Assembly (NCBI GenBank): GCA_031279795.1
Contig: JAITHZ010000147.1
Span: 1 to 7,012 of the forward strand
Length of the DNA stretch: 7,012 bases
Source: Bacteroidales bacterium
GTDB taxonomy: Bacteria > Bacteroidota > Bacteroidia > Bacteroidales > WRGA01
Direction of reading: 5' to 3'
Under the pieces are notes generated by a model, which saw only the letters and a program-made list of their open reading frames with translations, was not told where the DNA came from and did no database searches. Numbering within the stretch: the stretch's first letter is position 1; the number at the start of each line of letters is the position of its first letter. The position numbers and the translations under genes were made by a program. This document shows positions 1-6,958 of the stretch, piece by piece.

Positions 1-120
1 TTCCCAGCCTTTATTGATTGAACATTTAACAATCGGCAAGTTGCGCGATTTTTGCCTGATATAATTTTCAGGCGACATGAATACTTGTTTTTGTGGATTT
101 TGCTTTTTGCTTTTTGACAT
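1..120 (-). CDS. 5' end of an uncharacterised gene, truncated by the window edge
   Basis: An ATG at 120-118 opens a frame that stays open for 40 codons to base 1, so only the N-terminus is visible. The peptide starts with a basic, low-complexity stretch (MSKSKKQNPQKQ) followed by FMSPENYIRQKSRNLPIVKC and then SINKGWE at the edge. There is no signal peptide or membrane segment, so the product is probably cytoplasmic. From memory, the pattern SPExYIRxxxRxLPIxxCxIN..WE occurs near the N-terminus of a conserved uncharacterised Bacteroidota family; I cannot name a function. A second ATG at codon 15 (MSPENY) is an alternative start. The gene follows the macroglobulin gene on the same strand after a gap of 191 bases, so it may have its own promoter. 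It does not look like the start of PbpC, which would begin with a transmembrane anchor. Confidence 0.6.
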   Translation of the reverse strand, partial: MSKSKKQNPQKQVFMSPENYIRQKSRNLPIVKCSINKGWE

Positions 121-259
121 AATTTAATGGTTTAATGTTTAGTTTTTGTCCTTTCGAGCGGTTAATATTAATAATTTAATTTTCGTATTTTTATGCCATT
201 TCGAGTAGTTGATAATTATTTAAATCAACATGCAAATTAACTATTTTTTTTCTAAGTAT

Positions 260-310
260 ATTAGCAATTAGCAATTACTAATTGCTAATTGCTAATTGCT
301 AATTGCTAAT
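260..310. repeat. AATTGCT 7-bp tandem repeat with an 18-bp perfect inverted repeat
   Basis: Four head-to-tail copies of ATTGCTA occupy 281-308, flanked by further partial units. The left part (260-277, ATTAGCAATTAGCAATTA) is the exact reverse complement of 279-296, with a single C (278) between, so either strand can form an 18-bp A/T-rich hairpin. The array ends one base from the macroglobulin stop codon (312-314), so it is in the 3' untranslated part of that transcript. It is not followed by a U-run in the direction of the gene, so it is not a canonical intrinsic terminator, though it could still protect an mRNA end. The rest of the 121-311 gap is plain AT-rich DNA. It holds a 6-bp inverted repeat (GTTGAT 208-213, ATCAAC 224-229) and two copies of TTTCGAG (152-158, 199-205), and I assign no function to these. 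Confidence 0.85.
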
Positions 311-311
311 C

Positions 312-3300
312 TCATTTCTCCACTTTCACTTTTCCTGCAGTTGTTCGGGCTTGCGCCGAAGTGTCGTACATGGCTTCGCAAAGGATAGCCGGAAGCGTGA
401 ACGAACCGCAGTATGAGGCTTGCAATCTTATAGTGAAGGTTCTGGTTTGGCCGCGTGGAAGGTCGAAATAGGTCAGCACGCGGTCGTCTCTGATGTCTCG
501 GTAAGTGTAATTCTGGCTTACTGATGAGGCGCCAGCATCTTGCAATGTCAGGCGTTCATTGAAAACTTCCCAGCCCGACGGCAAGATATGCGTCAATGCC
601 AAATCGGTATAATCGTTTGCACTGGTGTTCGATACGCGGACGGTGGCCGTGAAATCTGCACCTTGCTTCAACTGTTCAATTCGGATTGCGTTTCCGGACA
701 AATCGGCATAAGCGAGGTTCAGTGACAGGTTGTTAGAAACAGCAGGTAAGGTGTCGTTCAACGGTTGCATGCGTGAAACGAAACTTACATACAAGTCGCC
801 GCTGCCGGTATTTTTCAAGGCAATACGACCTTCACCAACTTTCACTGGCATGGATGCCTGATAAACAGGTTTTGCGGTTTTTACTGCTGTTTGCTGTTTC
901 CCGTTGAGTGTCCAGGTGAAATCAATGAATCCTTTCGTAATTTTTTCTGCAAGCCGTCCCATCGCAACAAGAGAAAATGCCGTTGACTGCGTACTGAAAT
1001 AATGTTCACGGGAAAGATTGCGCGATACGGTCTGTGCCTGTTTGAACGCCTGCTGGAGATTGCCAATCAGCGTCAGCGTTTCCAGAATCATGGCCTCGTC
1101 GCGTCCGGAGGAACCAAATGTCTGTCCGCAAGAATACGTATCGACCGCTGTTTTTGCATTGAAGATGATTTCACTGGCAGGCTTTGTCTTGCCGGTTACA
1201 GCGTATGCAGCCGCCAGCCGCCATTTTGCAACAACTGACAGACCGGCTGTTTCTTTCATTCGGTTCATGGCTCCCTGTTCGGGACTACCCGACAAGGCAA
1301 GTGTGTAGAGGCGGTAAGCCTGTTGCAGGTCGGACTGACTACAGCGTCCAGAAGGATCGGGAATCCAGTTTTGCGCCTTTTTTTGCTGATAAGTTTTCCA
1401 TTTATTCAACACGCCTTGATTGACGTCATAACCACGCAGTTGCGCTTCGAGTAAAAAATTGCCGACATACGATGTTATCCATTCATTTTCTTCGGAATAT
1501 CCCGGCCAGTATACGAATCCGCCGTTGGCCAGCTGACGTCCGTAGAGGCGTTTGATGGCTTCACGTATATTTGTGCCGATTGCGTCCGCCTCTTCTTTTG
1601 TCACGTCTTTAAACTGTGAAACAAACAGCAAGGGGAATGCTTTTGAGGTGAGCTGTTCAGAACAGTCGTGCTGGTAATAGTTTAAATAGTTAAATCTTCG
1701 GGAAATATCAACCGACGGGATACGCGCAACTTCCAGAATGCCCCAGTTTCCGTTTGAAGTTTCGCTGAAAGCATACGAAAATTCCGTTTCGCTTCCGGCG
1801 GCAAGCAGTTTATTCTCCATGAGCAGGATGGCAGGATTTGGGTTGCGAATATCTATTTCGATGGTTTCCGTCGTTTTGTTTCCATTTCCGGCGGCGGTGA
1901 CGGTAACTTTTTCCACGCCGGTTGTCGCACCGGATTTCAGGGTGAAATAGAGCATTTCGTCGCCTGGTTTTGCAAATGTTAGCGTTTTTGATTTTCCTTC
2001 AGATAGCTGCAATTTTCCTGTTGTTTCTACGGTGACTGTTACGTTTTTCACTTTTTCTTCCATAGCAAATATGTTTATTGGCATGGAAATTTCTTCTCCC
2101 GTGCTGATAACGCGCGGCAAGGTGGGCAACACCATCAGCGGAGTGCGAACCGGCACAGTTTTTTCGGTCTTTCCGTATGCTCCGTCCTGCCCTGCTACGA
2201 GCATGACACGTACCGAACCGACATACATTGGCAAGGCAAGTTTATGTGTGCCTGTTTTTCCTTTTTTCAGTTCGAAAGGTCCGATAAACTTGACAACCGG
2301 TTTGAAACGGCTGGCCTTGTTGTTTCCGCCTTTCAGCATTTCGTCGCCACCGACGGCAAAAAGTGAACCCAGTTTTCCCCCAAACGCTCCCACTACATTG
2401 TCGTACATATCCCATGTTTTGATGCCCAACGCTTCGCGGGAATAAAATTCGTTCCATGGATCCGGCGTCTTGAAATTGGTCAAGTCAAGCAATCCGTCAT
2501 CAACAATGGCTAAGGTGTAAGTCATAGGTTTACCCTCTTTTTCGTTTATTTTCACTTCAAATTCTGTTTCCGGACGCAGCACGTCGGGCATGGCTATTTG
2601 GGGTGAGAGTTTGGAGTTTTTATTCGTAACCGTTACAGGAACAACGCCATACATGCGAATTGGCAAATTATTGACAGTTTGTGCGTGCGGTTGCAGCAAC
2701 GTGGCATGGATGTAGAAATTGGGCGACATCTGGTCAGTTATCGTGAACGTATATTTCGTATCTTCACTGTCTGAGATCTTTATCCACTCCTGTTTCAGGA
2801 CGGTAGCCGCATTCTCAAGCGAAATCAGGGCACGTCCGTCGGCTGATTTTGGCAAAATAACGGTTGCTTTTTCACCCACTGCGTATTCATTTTTGTCGGT
2901 AGCGAACGTAATCATTGTGAGACCGCTTGGGTCGTTCTTGTTCGAGCGTCCGTGCCAGCTTGGCCAGTCAATGTAAATGACGTTTCCGGTAGCGTGTCCG
3001 CTTTCGGTGTCTTTTATGTATACGAGGAAACGTCCCCAGTCGGGATAATCAATCCGGAAGCGGATGGCGGCCTTCCCTCCGGAAGTGTTGAGCGTTCCTG
3101 AATCGACCGGACGAATGGCGGTGTTGTTGACGTATGATTCGTAGTTGTTTTCACTTTTGTCCCACCACCAGTTCCAGCTCAATTTGTAAATGCGGTATTC
3201 CAGATTGTGTCGGCTCACAAGTTTTCCGTCAGGTGAAAGTGTCACGACGTCAAACGTATTTTCTTTATCAGTTTCGAGCCAGGTATTTTCTTTTTGGTTT

Positions 3301-5867
3301 ACATTGACGCCCACGTAGCAAGAAAACGGTGAGAACGGTATGGTTTGCGCATTGATGCTGGCGTCGCCACCCTGTTCAAATACGCGGGAAACAAGGGTTG
3401 CCATCAACATGCCGGGGGCAGTCGCAGCTTCGGGCGGACGGACGGTAAAACTGGCCACGCCTTCGCCATTGAGCGAACCATCGAACAGCGAGGTTGTTAC
3501 TGAAGAAAAATTCGTGGCCGGATTGTTGAATACATAGTTTTCGTAGCCTTTAAACACAGTAGGAGTTTTCGCCAGCGTTATTTCGACTTTTGTTTTCAGG
3601 TTGTGTGCCGTTGCGCCGGTTAGCCACGATGAGGTCAATGTAACAGGAACTGCACCTTGCGAAGCGTTCAGTATTTTTGGCAAATTAAGATTGATTTTCA
3701 ATCGATTGGGTTTAATAGCCTCAACACGCAAACTTTTGTAAAATGCAGCGCCTCCCACTTTCACACAAGCATTCCACAATCCGGTCGGGTCTTCGGGACG
3801 GGTTGGAATGTTGAACGTATAAAAGCCATTCAATCCTTTGACGGAAATTTGTTTGGCATAAAACTGGCCTTGCGGATTAAACAGTTCAACCGACACGGGA
3901 TGATTTTCGGGAATCCGTTTGGCTCGGTCTTCAAGCAAGAAGCCAAGATGCAGTGTGTCGCCCGGCCGCCAGATGCCGCGTTCGCCGTAAACAAAACCTT
4001 TCAAGCATTTTCGTATTTCCTTGCCGCCGACATCGAAACGACTCAGGGAATTATCTTCGCCATCGACCAATCTTAGGTATGTCTTTTGTCCGCCTTGTTC
4101 TGCCACAATGACAAAAGCCTTTCCGGCAACTTCCAGGTGAGCAAAACCGTCACCGTCGGTTTCTCCGTCACCTATCCGCTGTAGCTGGAAATTATAAACC
4201 GACAATCCTACGCCTTTCACAGGCTCGGTTGTCAGGATGTCATTTACGGCAACCCAGAGATTGCGGTCGGAACTGCCCTTGACAGTCAGGCCAAGATTCG
4301 ACGCCACAACATTGCAAAATACCTTTCGGTCACTGTTCATGTAGTAAGATGGTTTGCAGGGATCGTCGGCATCTTCCCAGTTGTAAATGCTCCAGTCGAA
4401 ATTATAATCATAATCGCTGTAGTAGGTTTCGGGTTTATCCCATTCGTTTTCGTCGTCATCGGTGATTTCATCAGGAAGAATACTGACTAATTCGCCAGAA
4501 TTGACATTGTCCTGCGTTCCGATTTTTTCTCCCGAACATGGGTAAAGCGAGTATTCATGCCGGAACGACAGTTCAATACGGTAAACCGCACCCGGCTCTT
4601 GTTTGATGATGTTCGCCAAATCAATATAATAATTGTCCCAGCTGTGCAGTTTTTTGGCAGGGTCGGTATCCAATCGCAGCGTTTGCTTGTGAATAAGCCT
4701 TCCCGAACGGCGCAATTCGCTCGAACCTCCCAGTTTGTTGTTCTGCAGAAACATAAGTACGTTGCTTTCGAAAATGCGAATGATCTTCAAGTCCACTGCC
4801 GACAGGTTGACTGCTTCAAAGGGAAGAATTAAATTTTTGGAATCTGGCAAAACCGTACCCGAATATGAGGTGCGAAGCTGCGGTTTGAGCGATTGTAGCG
4901 TAAGAGACCAAGAAGTATTGTGTCCCAACGTTTTGCCTTCGGTGTTTTTGATTCCGGCATCAATCTGGATGGTAACATTTTGAACGGTATTTCTGTCAAA
5001 GAAAATATTGACCAGATTGCCTTCGACCAGATAGACAAATGACGGGATCTCAGGCATTGAAATCAATCCACGCAGGTCCTGCGACTGCGAAACCGGATGA
5101 GAAAACACCATCTGGATTCCATTTTCGGGATTGCTCACAGACGAGGCCGACAAAAAACGGAACGGTTCGGCCTTTGGAATCAGCGTCACCGCTTCAAGTT
5201 CCTTTTTGATACCGACAGGCTTTCCGCTGGCTGTGACCGTCAATTGCCAGTCATCGTTTTTCCGTTGAATATTTTCGACCGTAAATGTGTAATTCTTCGC
5301 ATCAATCCTTTTTACCTGAATCTCATTATCAACGTTCATCGAAAGCATTTGCTTCACTTTGTCGATGGCAACAACGTCGCTGAAGCGGATTTCGCCAGTC
5401 ACAGAAGCGATTGTCGGCGCATCGGCCGTTATCCTGCACGGCAAGAGATTCAGCGTAAAATTTTGTTCAATTACCCGAAATGAAAATTCAAATTCATTCA
5501 ATTTCTTTTCAACTTTCATGATTTTGCCAAGATAAAGCATCGCATTGTAGCGTTCTCCCTGCTTCAGTTGGCCGGAATCGGGTAAAAATTCGAGTGTTTT
5601 GTTGTTCACCCAATATGCCTTCCCTTTCAGCGATGGGCTAAATTTGAACAGTTTATCCGGTATTTCGGTCATCAGTTCAACCGACGGCTGCTCCTTTGCC
5701 AGTTCAATCCTGACCGTCGAAGCAGTAGAAACGATACCGCCCGTATAAGCGCTGATATACGGCGCATAAGCAACGGATGGCGTGATATCTTTCCCGTTCT
5801 TGCATGAAAAGATTCCGGCAGCAAGAAAGACTATTCCGAATGTCAAGCGTAAAATGTTTATTTTCAT
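312..5867 (-). CDS. bacterial alpha-2-macroglobulin family lipoprotein with intact thioester motif
   Basis: A 1851-residue protein, typical length for bacterial alpha-2-macroglobulins of Bacteroidota. Known family role: envelope protease traps; an attacking protease cuts an exposed segment, the protein changes shape, and an internal Cys-Gln thioester binds the protease covalently. Residues 1-22 form a lipoprotein signal: KINILR, a hydrophobic core, then IFSC with Cys22 as the lipidated residue. The next residues (KNGKD) are not an acidic surface-export signal, so a periplasm-facing outer-membrane anchor is likely (inference). Visible order: N-terminal beta-sandwich domains (about 25-460), an acidic Tyr/Trp-rich stretch (466-504) ending at DPC, an MG2-type domain with GERGIWRPGD (628-637), a bait-region/A2M_N_2 segment (about 985-1130) with VDDGLLDLT at 1122-1130, the A2M domain (about 1190-1290), the helical thioester domain with CSEQ (Cys1402, Gln1405), and a C-terminal MG10-type domain with YRDIRDDR (1789-1796). 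ATG 5867-5865 is chosen because the signal peptide starts there. No frameshift is seen. No pbpC partner lies alongside. Confidence 0.95.
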   Translation of the reverse strand: MKINILRLTFGIVFLAAGIFSCKNGKDITPSVAYAPYISAYTGGIVSTASTVRIELAKEQPSVELMTEIPDKLFKFSPSLKGKAYWVNNKTLEFLPDSGQLKQGERYNAMLYLGKIMKVEKKLNEFEFSFRVIEQNFTLNLLPCRITADAPTIASVTGEIRFSDVVAIDKVKQMLSMNVDNEIQVKRIDAKNYTFTVENIQRKNDDWQLTVTASGKPVGIKKELEAVTLIPKAEPFRFLSASSVSNPENGIQMVFSHPVSQSQDLRGLISMPEIPSFVYLVEGNLVNIFFDRNTVQNVTIQIDAGIKNTEGKTLGHNTSWSLTLQSLKPQLRTSYSGTVLPDSKNLILPFEAVNLSAVDLKIIRIFESNVLMFLQNNKLGGSSELRRSGRLIHKQTLRLDTDPAKKLHSWDNYYIDLANIIKQEPGAVYRIELSFRHEYSLYPCSGEKIGTQDNVNSGELVSILPDEITDDDENEWDKPETYYSDYDYNFDWSIYNWEDADDPCKPSYYMNSDRKVFCNVVASNLGLTVKGSSDRNLWVAVNDILTTEPVKGVGLSVYNFQLQRIGDGETDGDGFAHLEVAGKAFVIVAEQGGQKTYLRLVDGEDNSLSRFDVGGKEIRKCLKGFVYGERGIWRPGDTLHLGFLLEDRAKRIPENHPVSVELFNPQGQFYAKQISVKGLNGFYTFNIPTRPEDPTGLWNACVKVGGAAFYKSLRVEAIKPNRLKINLNLPKILNASQGAVPVTLTSSWLTGATAHNLKTKVEITLAKTPTVFKGYENYVFNNPATNFSSVTTSLFDGSLNGEGVASFTVRPPEAATAPGMLMATLVSRVFEQGGDASINAQTIPFSPFSCYVGVNVNQKENTWLETDKENTFDVVTLSPDGKLVSRHNLEYRIYKLSWNWWWDKSENNYESYVNNTAIRPVDSGTLNTSGGKAAIRFRIDYPDWGRFLVYIKDTESGHATGNVIYIDWPSWHGRSNKNDPSGLTMITFATDKNEYAVGEKATVILPKSADGRALISLENAATVLKQEWIKISDSEDTKYTFTITDQMSPNFYIHATLLQPHAQTVNNLPIRMYGVVPVTVTNKNSKLSPQIAMPDVLRPETEFEVKINEKEGKPMTYTLAIVDDGLLDLTNFKTPDPWNEFYSREALGIKTWDMYDNVVGAFGGKLGSLFAVGGDEMLKGGNNKASRFKPVVKFIGPFELKKGKTGTHKLALPMYVGSVRVMLVAGQDGAYGKTEKTVPVRTPLMVLPTLPRVISTGEEISMPINIFAMEEKVKNVTVTVETTGKLQLSEGKSKTLTFAKPGDEMLYFTLKSGATTGVEKVTVTAAGNGNKTTETIEIDIRNPNPAILLMENKLLAAGSETEFSYAFSETSNGNWGILEVARIPSVDISRRFNYLNYYQHDCSEQLTSKAFPLLFVSQFKDVTKEEADAIGTNIREAIKRLYGRQLANGGFVYWPGYSEENEWITSYVGNFLLEAQLRGYDVNQGVLNKWKTYQQKKAQNWIPDPSGRCSQSDLQQAYRLYTLALSGSPEQGAMNRMKETAGLSVVAKWRLAAAYAVTGKTKPASEIIFNAKTAVDTYSCGQTFGSSGRDEAMILETLTLIGNLQQAFKQAQTVSRNLSREHYFSTQSTAFSLVAMGRLAEKITKGFIDFTWTLNGKQQTAVKTAKPVYQASMPVKVGEGRIALKNTGSGDLYVSFVSRMQPLNDTLPAVSNNLSLNLAYADLSGNAIRIEQLKQGADFTATVRVSNTSANDYTDLALTHILPSGWEVFNERLTLQDAGASSVSQNYTYRDIRDDRVLTYFDLPRGQTRTFTIRLQASYCGSFTLPAILCEAMYDTSAQARTTAGKVKVEK

Positions 5868-5915
5868 TTGAGTATTCTTTAATTTGTTTGTTACAGAAAA
5901 TTTTTATTCAAGCCA

Positions 5916-5923
5916 CAAATATA
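5916..5923 (-). promoter_or_regulatory. putative -7 promoter element for the macroglobulin gene
   Basis: On the minus strand these bases read TATATTTG, an exact match to the Bacteroidota -7 consensus TAnnTTTG. The element ends 48 bases before the ATG, giving a predicted leader of about 40 bases. No clear TTTG-type -33 element is found at 19-21 bases upstream, so the promoter may be weak or depend on an activator. The leader is A/T-rich and lacks a Shine-Dalgarno sequence, which is normal in this phylum. Confidence 0.5.
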
Positions 5924-6008
5924 GTCTTTTATTTCATTTCGGGAATCATTTCTTTATTATTTACTTTATTTAACCATGTGAATCAAGAAACGAAATATAA
6001 AAACCGAA

Positions 6009-6100
6009 CGCCTAACAAGCAGTTTGGCGCAAGGCGGGGTTAAGTCGTAGCTTGACAGTTCTGTCGGACACCCGCCAGCCAAGTCGCCGTCCGTTATGCG
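6009..6100 (+). other. GC-rich nested hairpin resembling an integron attC site
   Basis: The outer arms are CGCCTAAC (6009-6016) and GTTATGCG (6093-6100), complementary except for one position. Inside them TTGGC (6024-6028) pairs with GCCAA (6078-6082), GGCGGG (6033-6038) with CCCGCC (6071-6076), and GACAG (6054-6058) with CTGTC (6061-6065). The four stems are concentric, so the whole element can fold into one long interrupted hairpin. It is about 60 percent GC (55 of 92 bases) between very AT-rich flanks. Known attC sites of integron cassettes have this layout: an AAC-ending box (RYYYAAC; here GCCTAAC fits), two internal boxes, and a GTT-starting box (GTTRRRY; here GTTATGC fits with one deviation). 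No integrase gene or second complete site is in view. It could instead be a dispersed intergenic hairpin or a transcription terminator-like structure. Confidence 0.5.
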
Positions 6101-6129
6101 ACACTCTACGGACAGCGGCACGACAGTGT
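6101..6129. repeat. small inverted repeat next to the attC-like hairpin
   Basis: ACACT (6101-6105) and AGTGT (6125-6129) are exact complements separated by 19 mostly GC-rich bases containing GACAG and CGACAG. It begins directly after the GTTATGCG arm and shares the unusual composition of the hairpin, so it is probably part of the same inserted unit. The stem is short and could be chance. Confidence 0.3.
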
Positions 6130-6189
6130 AACTTTATGAGACATTTTCTTGACAAATATTATTATGAATGAAAAATAATCTTTCAGACA

Positions 6190-6249
6190 AAATACGGATA
6201 ATATAGATATTTTGTATCTTTGCAGTCGGATTGCAGATAAATACGGATA
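6190..6249. repeat. pair of 11-bp direct repeats AAATACGGATA
   Basis: AAATACGGATA occurs at 6190-6200 and again at 6239-6249, 49 bases apart start to start. The two copies bracket the TATCTTTG promoter-like element. In addition, ATATTTTGTATC (6207-6218) and GATACAATAT (6246-6255) are imperfect complements. Repeats on both sides of a promoter could be operator half-sites for a regulator, or scars of an insertion; the sequence alone does not decide. Confidence 0.45.
6215..6222 (+). promoter_or_regulatory. putative -7 promoter element upstream of the Fic-like remnant
   Basis: TATCTTTG followed by CA is an exact match to TAnnTTTG and resembles strong Bacteroidota promoters. It lies 81 bases before the ATG at 6304 and 18 bases before the open frame begins at 6241. 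No TTG-type -33 element is seen at the usual spacing. It probably served the gene whose remnant follows. Confidence 0.4.
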
Positions 6250-6414
6250 CAATATAAATATATTCAAAAATTAAACTTTGATTTTTTAACAAATCAGCGT
6301 GTAATGCAACTTATTGCTGCTGTTGACGAGTATCGCGGCAAGTGGAATGTGGTTGAAAAACGGGAAAATCGTTATCTGACATACGAAAAGATTTTTTACT
6401 TATTGCTGTTTTGA
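6241..6414 (+). pseudogene. probable N-terminal remnant of a Fic-family protein
   Basis: The frame is open from 6241 to a TGA at 6412-6414; the only ATG is at 6304, giving 36 residues. The stretch FDFLTNQRVMQLIAAVDEYR (followed by GKWNVVEKRENRYL) resembles, from family memory, the N-terminal segment of Fic/DOC AMP-transferase proteins of the type 'LTP..L.LIaeIDEFKGrW', which in full-length proteins is followed by a conserved 'ATIESIGSSTRIEG' inhibitory-helix region. Here that continuation is missing: after RYL (about base 6381) the frame reads TYEKIFYLLLF and stops. The catalytic HPFxxGNGR motif is absent. I infer a gene cut off by a deletion or insertion near 6381. It could instead be a chance open frame; the resemblance covers only some 30 residues. 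Confidence 0.4.
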
Positions 6415-6432
6415 AAAATCTTTGTACCTTTG
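6403..6432 (+). promoter_or_regulatory. putative promoter of the small lipoprotein gene
   Basis: TACCTTTG (6425-6432) matches the TAnnTTTG -7 consensus exactly, and TTG at 6403-6405 lies 19 bases upstream, the usual spacing for the Bacteroidota -33 element. Transcription would start near 6439, leaving a leader of about 58 bases before the ATG at 6497. The leader starts with a tandem GTATATT duplication (6432-6438, 6439-6445). The promoter overlaps the end of the Fic-like remnant. Confidence 0.55.
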
Positions 6433-6496
6433 TATATTGTATATTGATTTTAAAAGATAATTTTTATGGAAATGTTATCGCAAAAACAGATAAATT

Positions 6497-6958
6497 ATGA
6501 CTTATTCAATAAAAATTAAACAATTAATGCTGATTGTATTATTCAGCATGGCTTTGACTGCATGTAAACATGAGAAAGATCCACAAGAAATGTCTAAATA
6601 TTACGGTGTTTGGGCAAGTGGAAACGCAGAATTAGTTCAAACAAAGAAGTATACTTTGATATTTTATCGAAATGGAGATACAATAGAAACTTATCTTCGA
6701 GAAAATAAAATAGTAAATGATACTTTATATAATTTTCTTGTGTTAGGTTATATTTTTAATACTCAGACAAAAGAATACGAGAAAATTAAATCAGACATAA
6801 ACACAGGAAAACCATATAATAGTTTTGCAAGATTTATAGATCAAAAAGATCAAAAACTTGAAATATCATTAAACGAAAGAAAAATTAAATTAGAAAAAAT
6901 AGAAAGCCTAACCCGGACAAGCCGGAACCAAAGAGGGAAAAAAGTATTACTTTTGTAG
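6497..6958 (+). CDS. small lipoprotein of unknown function, C-terminus probably altered
   Basis: A 153-residue protein. An in-frame TAA at 6491-6493 leaves ATG 6497 as the first possible start. Residues 1-23 are a good lipoprotein signal: basic N-terminus (KIKQ), hydrophobic core, and a textbook lipobox LTAC with Cys23 lipidated. The mature part is hydrophilic, Lys/Glu/Asn-rich, with alternating patterns expected of beta-strands (KKYTLIFYRNGD, ETYLREN) and a YYGVW motif shortly after the anchor. A small lipocalin-like beta-barrel is possible, but I do not recognise the family. Codon use is far more AT-rich than in the macroglobulin gene, as in acquired genes. The last ~18 residues (TRTSRNQRGKKVLLL at the end) come from more GC-rich DNA and look unrelated to the rest, so the original end may have been replaced near base 6905. 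The stop TAG is two bases before the next ATG. Confidence 0.75.
   Translation: MTYSIKIKQLMLIVLFSMALTACKHEKDPQEMSKYYGVWASGNAELVQTKKYTLIFYRNGDTIETYLRENKIVNDTLYNFLVLGYIFNTQTKEYEKIKSDINTGKPYNSFARFIDQKDQKLEISLNERKIKLEKIESLTRTSRNQRGKKVLLL
6940..6954. repeat. 15-bp perfect palindrome over a promoter-like element
   Basis: AAAAGTA (6940-6946) and TACTTTT (6948-6954) are exact complements around a central T. The right arm lies inside the TACTTTTG -7 match, so it could be an operator for a dimeric repressor of the downstream gene. Because the palindrome is A/T-rich, chance occurrence is possible. Confidence 0.4.
6948..6955 (+). promoter_or_regulatory. putative -7 promoter element for the gene at the right edge
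   Basis: TACTTTTG matches TAnnTTTG exactly. It lies inside the last codons of the small lipoprotein gene and only 4 bases before the first ATG (6960), so a transcript started here would begin around the two candidate start codons and favour the second one at 6978. No -33 element is visible, so the match is weak evidence. Confidence 0.3.

Larger units (their letters stand above)
5868..6496. other. 629-base non-coding mosaic between two divergent lipoprotein genes
   Basis: No intact gene fits here. Bases 5868-6008 are AT-rich leader and promoter DNA for the minus-strand macroglobulin. Bases 6009-6129 are abruptly GC-rich and strongly self-complementary. Bases 6130-6240 return to AT-rich sequence with a promoter-like element between direct repeats. 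Bases 6241-6414 hold a short open frame that looks like a broken gene. Bases 6400-6496 carry the promoter and leader of the small lipoprotein. The sharp changes of composition within a few hundred bases suggest DNA assembled by several insertions or deletions (inference). Confidence 0.6.

Noticed and set aside
233..240. Promoter for the gene at the left edge (TTAATTTG on the minus strand)
   Set aside because: It misses the key second base of TAnnTTTG and lies 113 bases from the ATG with no -33 partner, so it is too weak to list.
260..310. Intrinsic terminator or CRISPR array
   Set aside because: The hairpin is A/T-only in most pairs and is followed by an A-run, not a U-run, in the gene's direction. 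Units of 7 bp without spacers exclude CRISPR.
2032..2445. 137-codon plus-strand open frame
   Set aside because: It lies wholly antisense to the macroglobulin gene, has no promoter or family resemblance, and its composition follows from the codons of the opposite strand. The same holds for the plus-strand frames at 3657-4076 and 5097-5483 and the smaller ones.
5804..6043. 79-codon plus-strand open frame crossing the macroglobulin start
   Set aside because: It begins antisense to the signal peptide, runs through the macroglobulin promoter and ends in the hairpin; no recognisable protein features.
6156..6179. ATTATT / AATAAT inverted repeat
   Set aside because: Six A/T pairs in an AT-rich stretch are expected by chance.
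6466..6519. 17-codon frame (MEMLSQKQINYDLFNKN) overlapping the start of the small lipoprotein gene
   Set aside because: It could be a leader peptide whose translation affects the lipoprotein start, but so short a frame is expected by chance and nothing else supports it.
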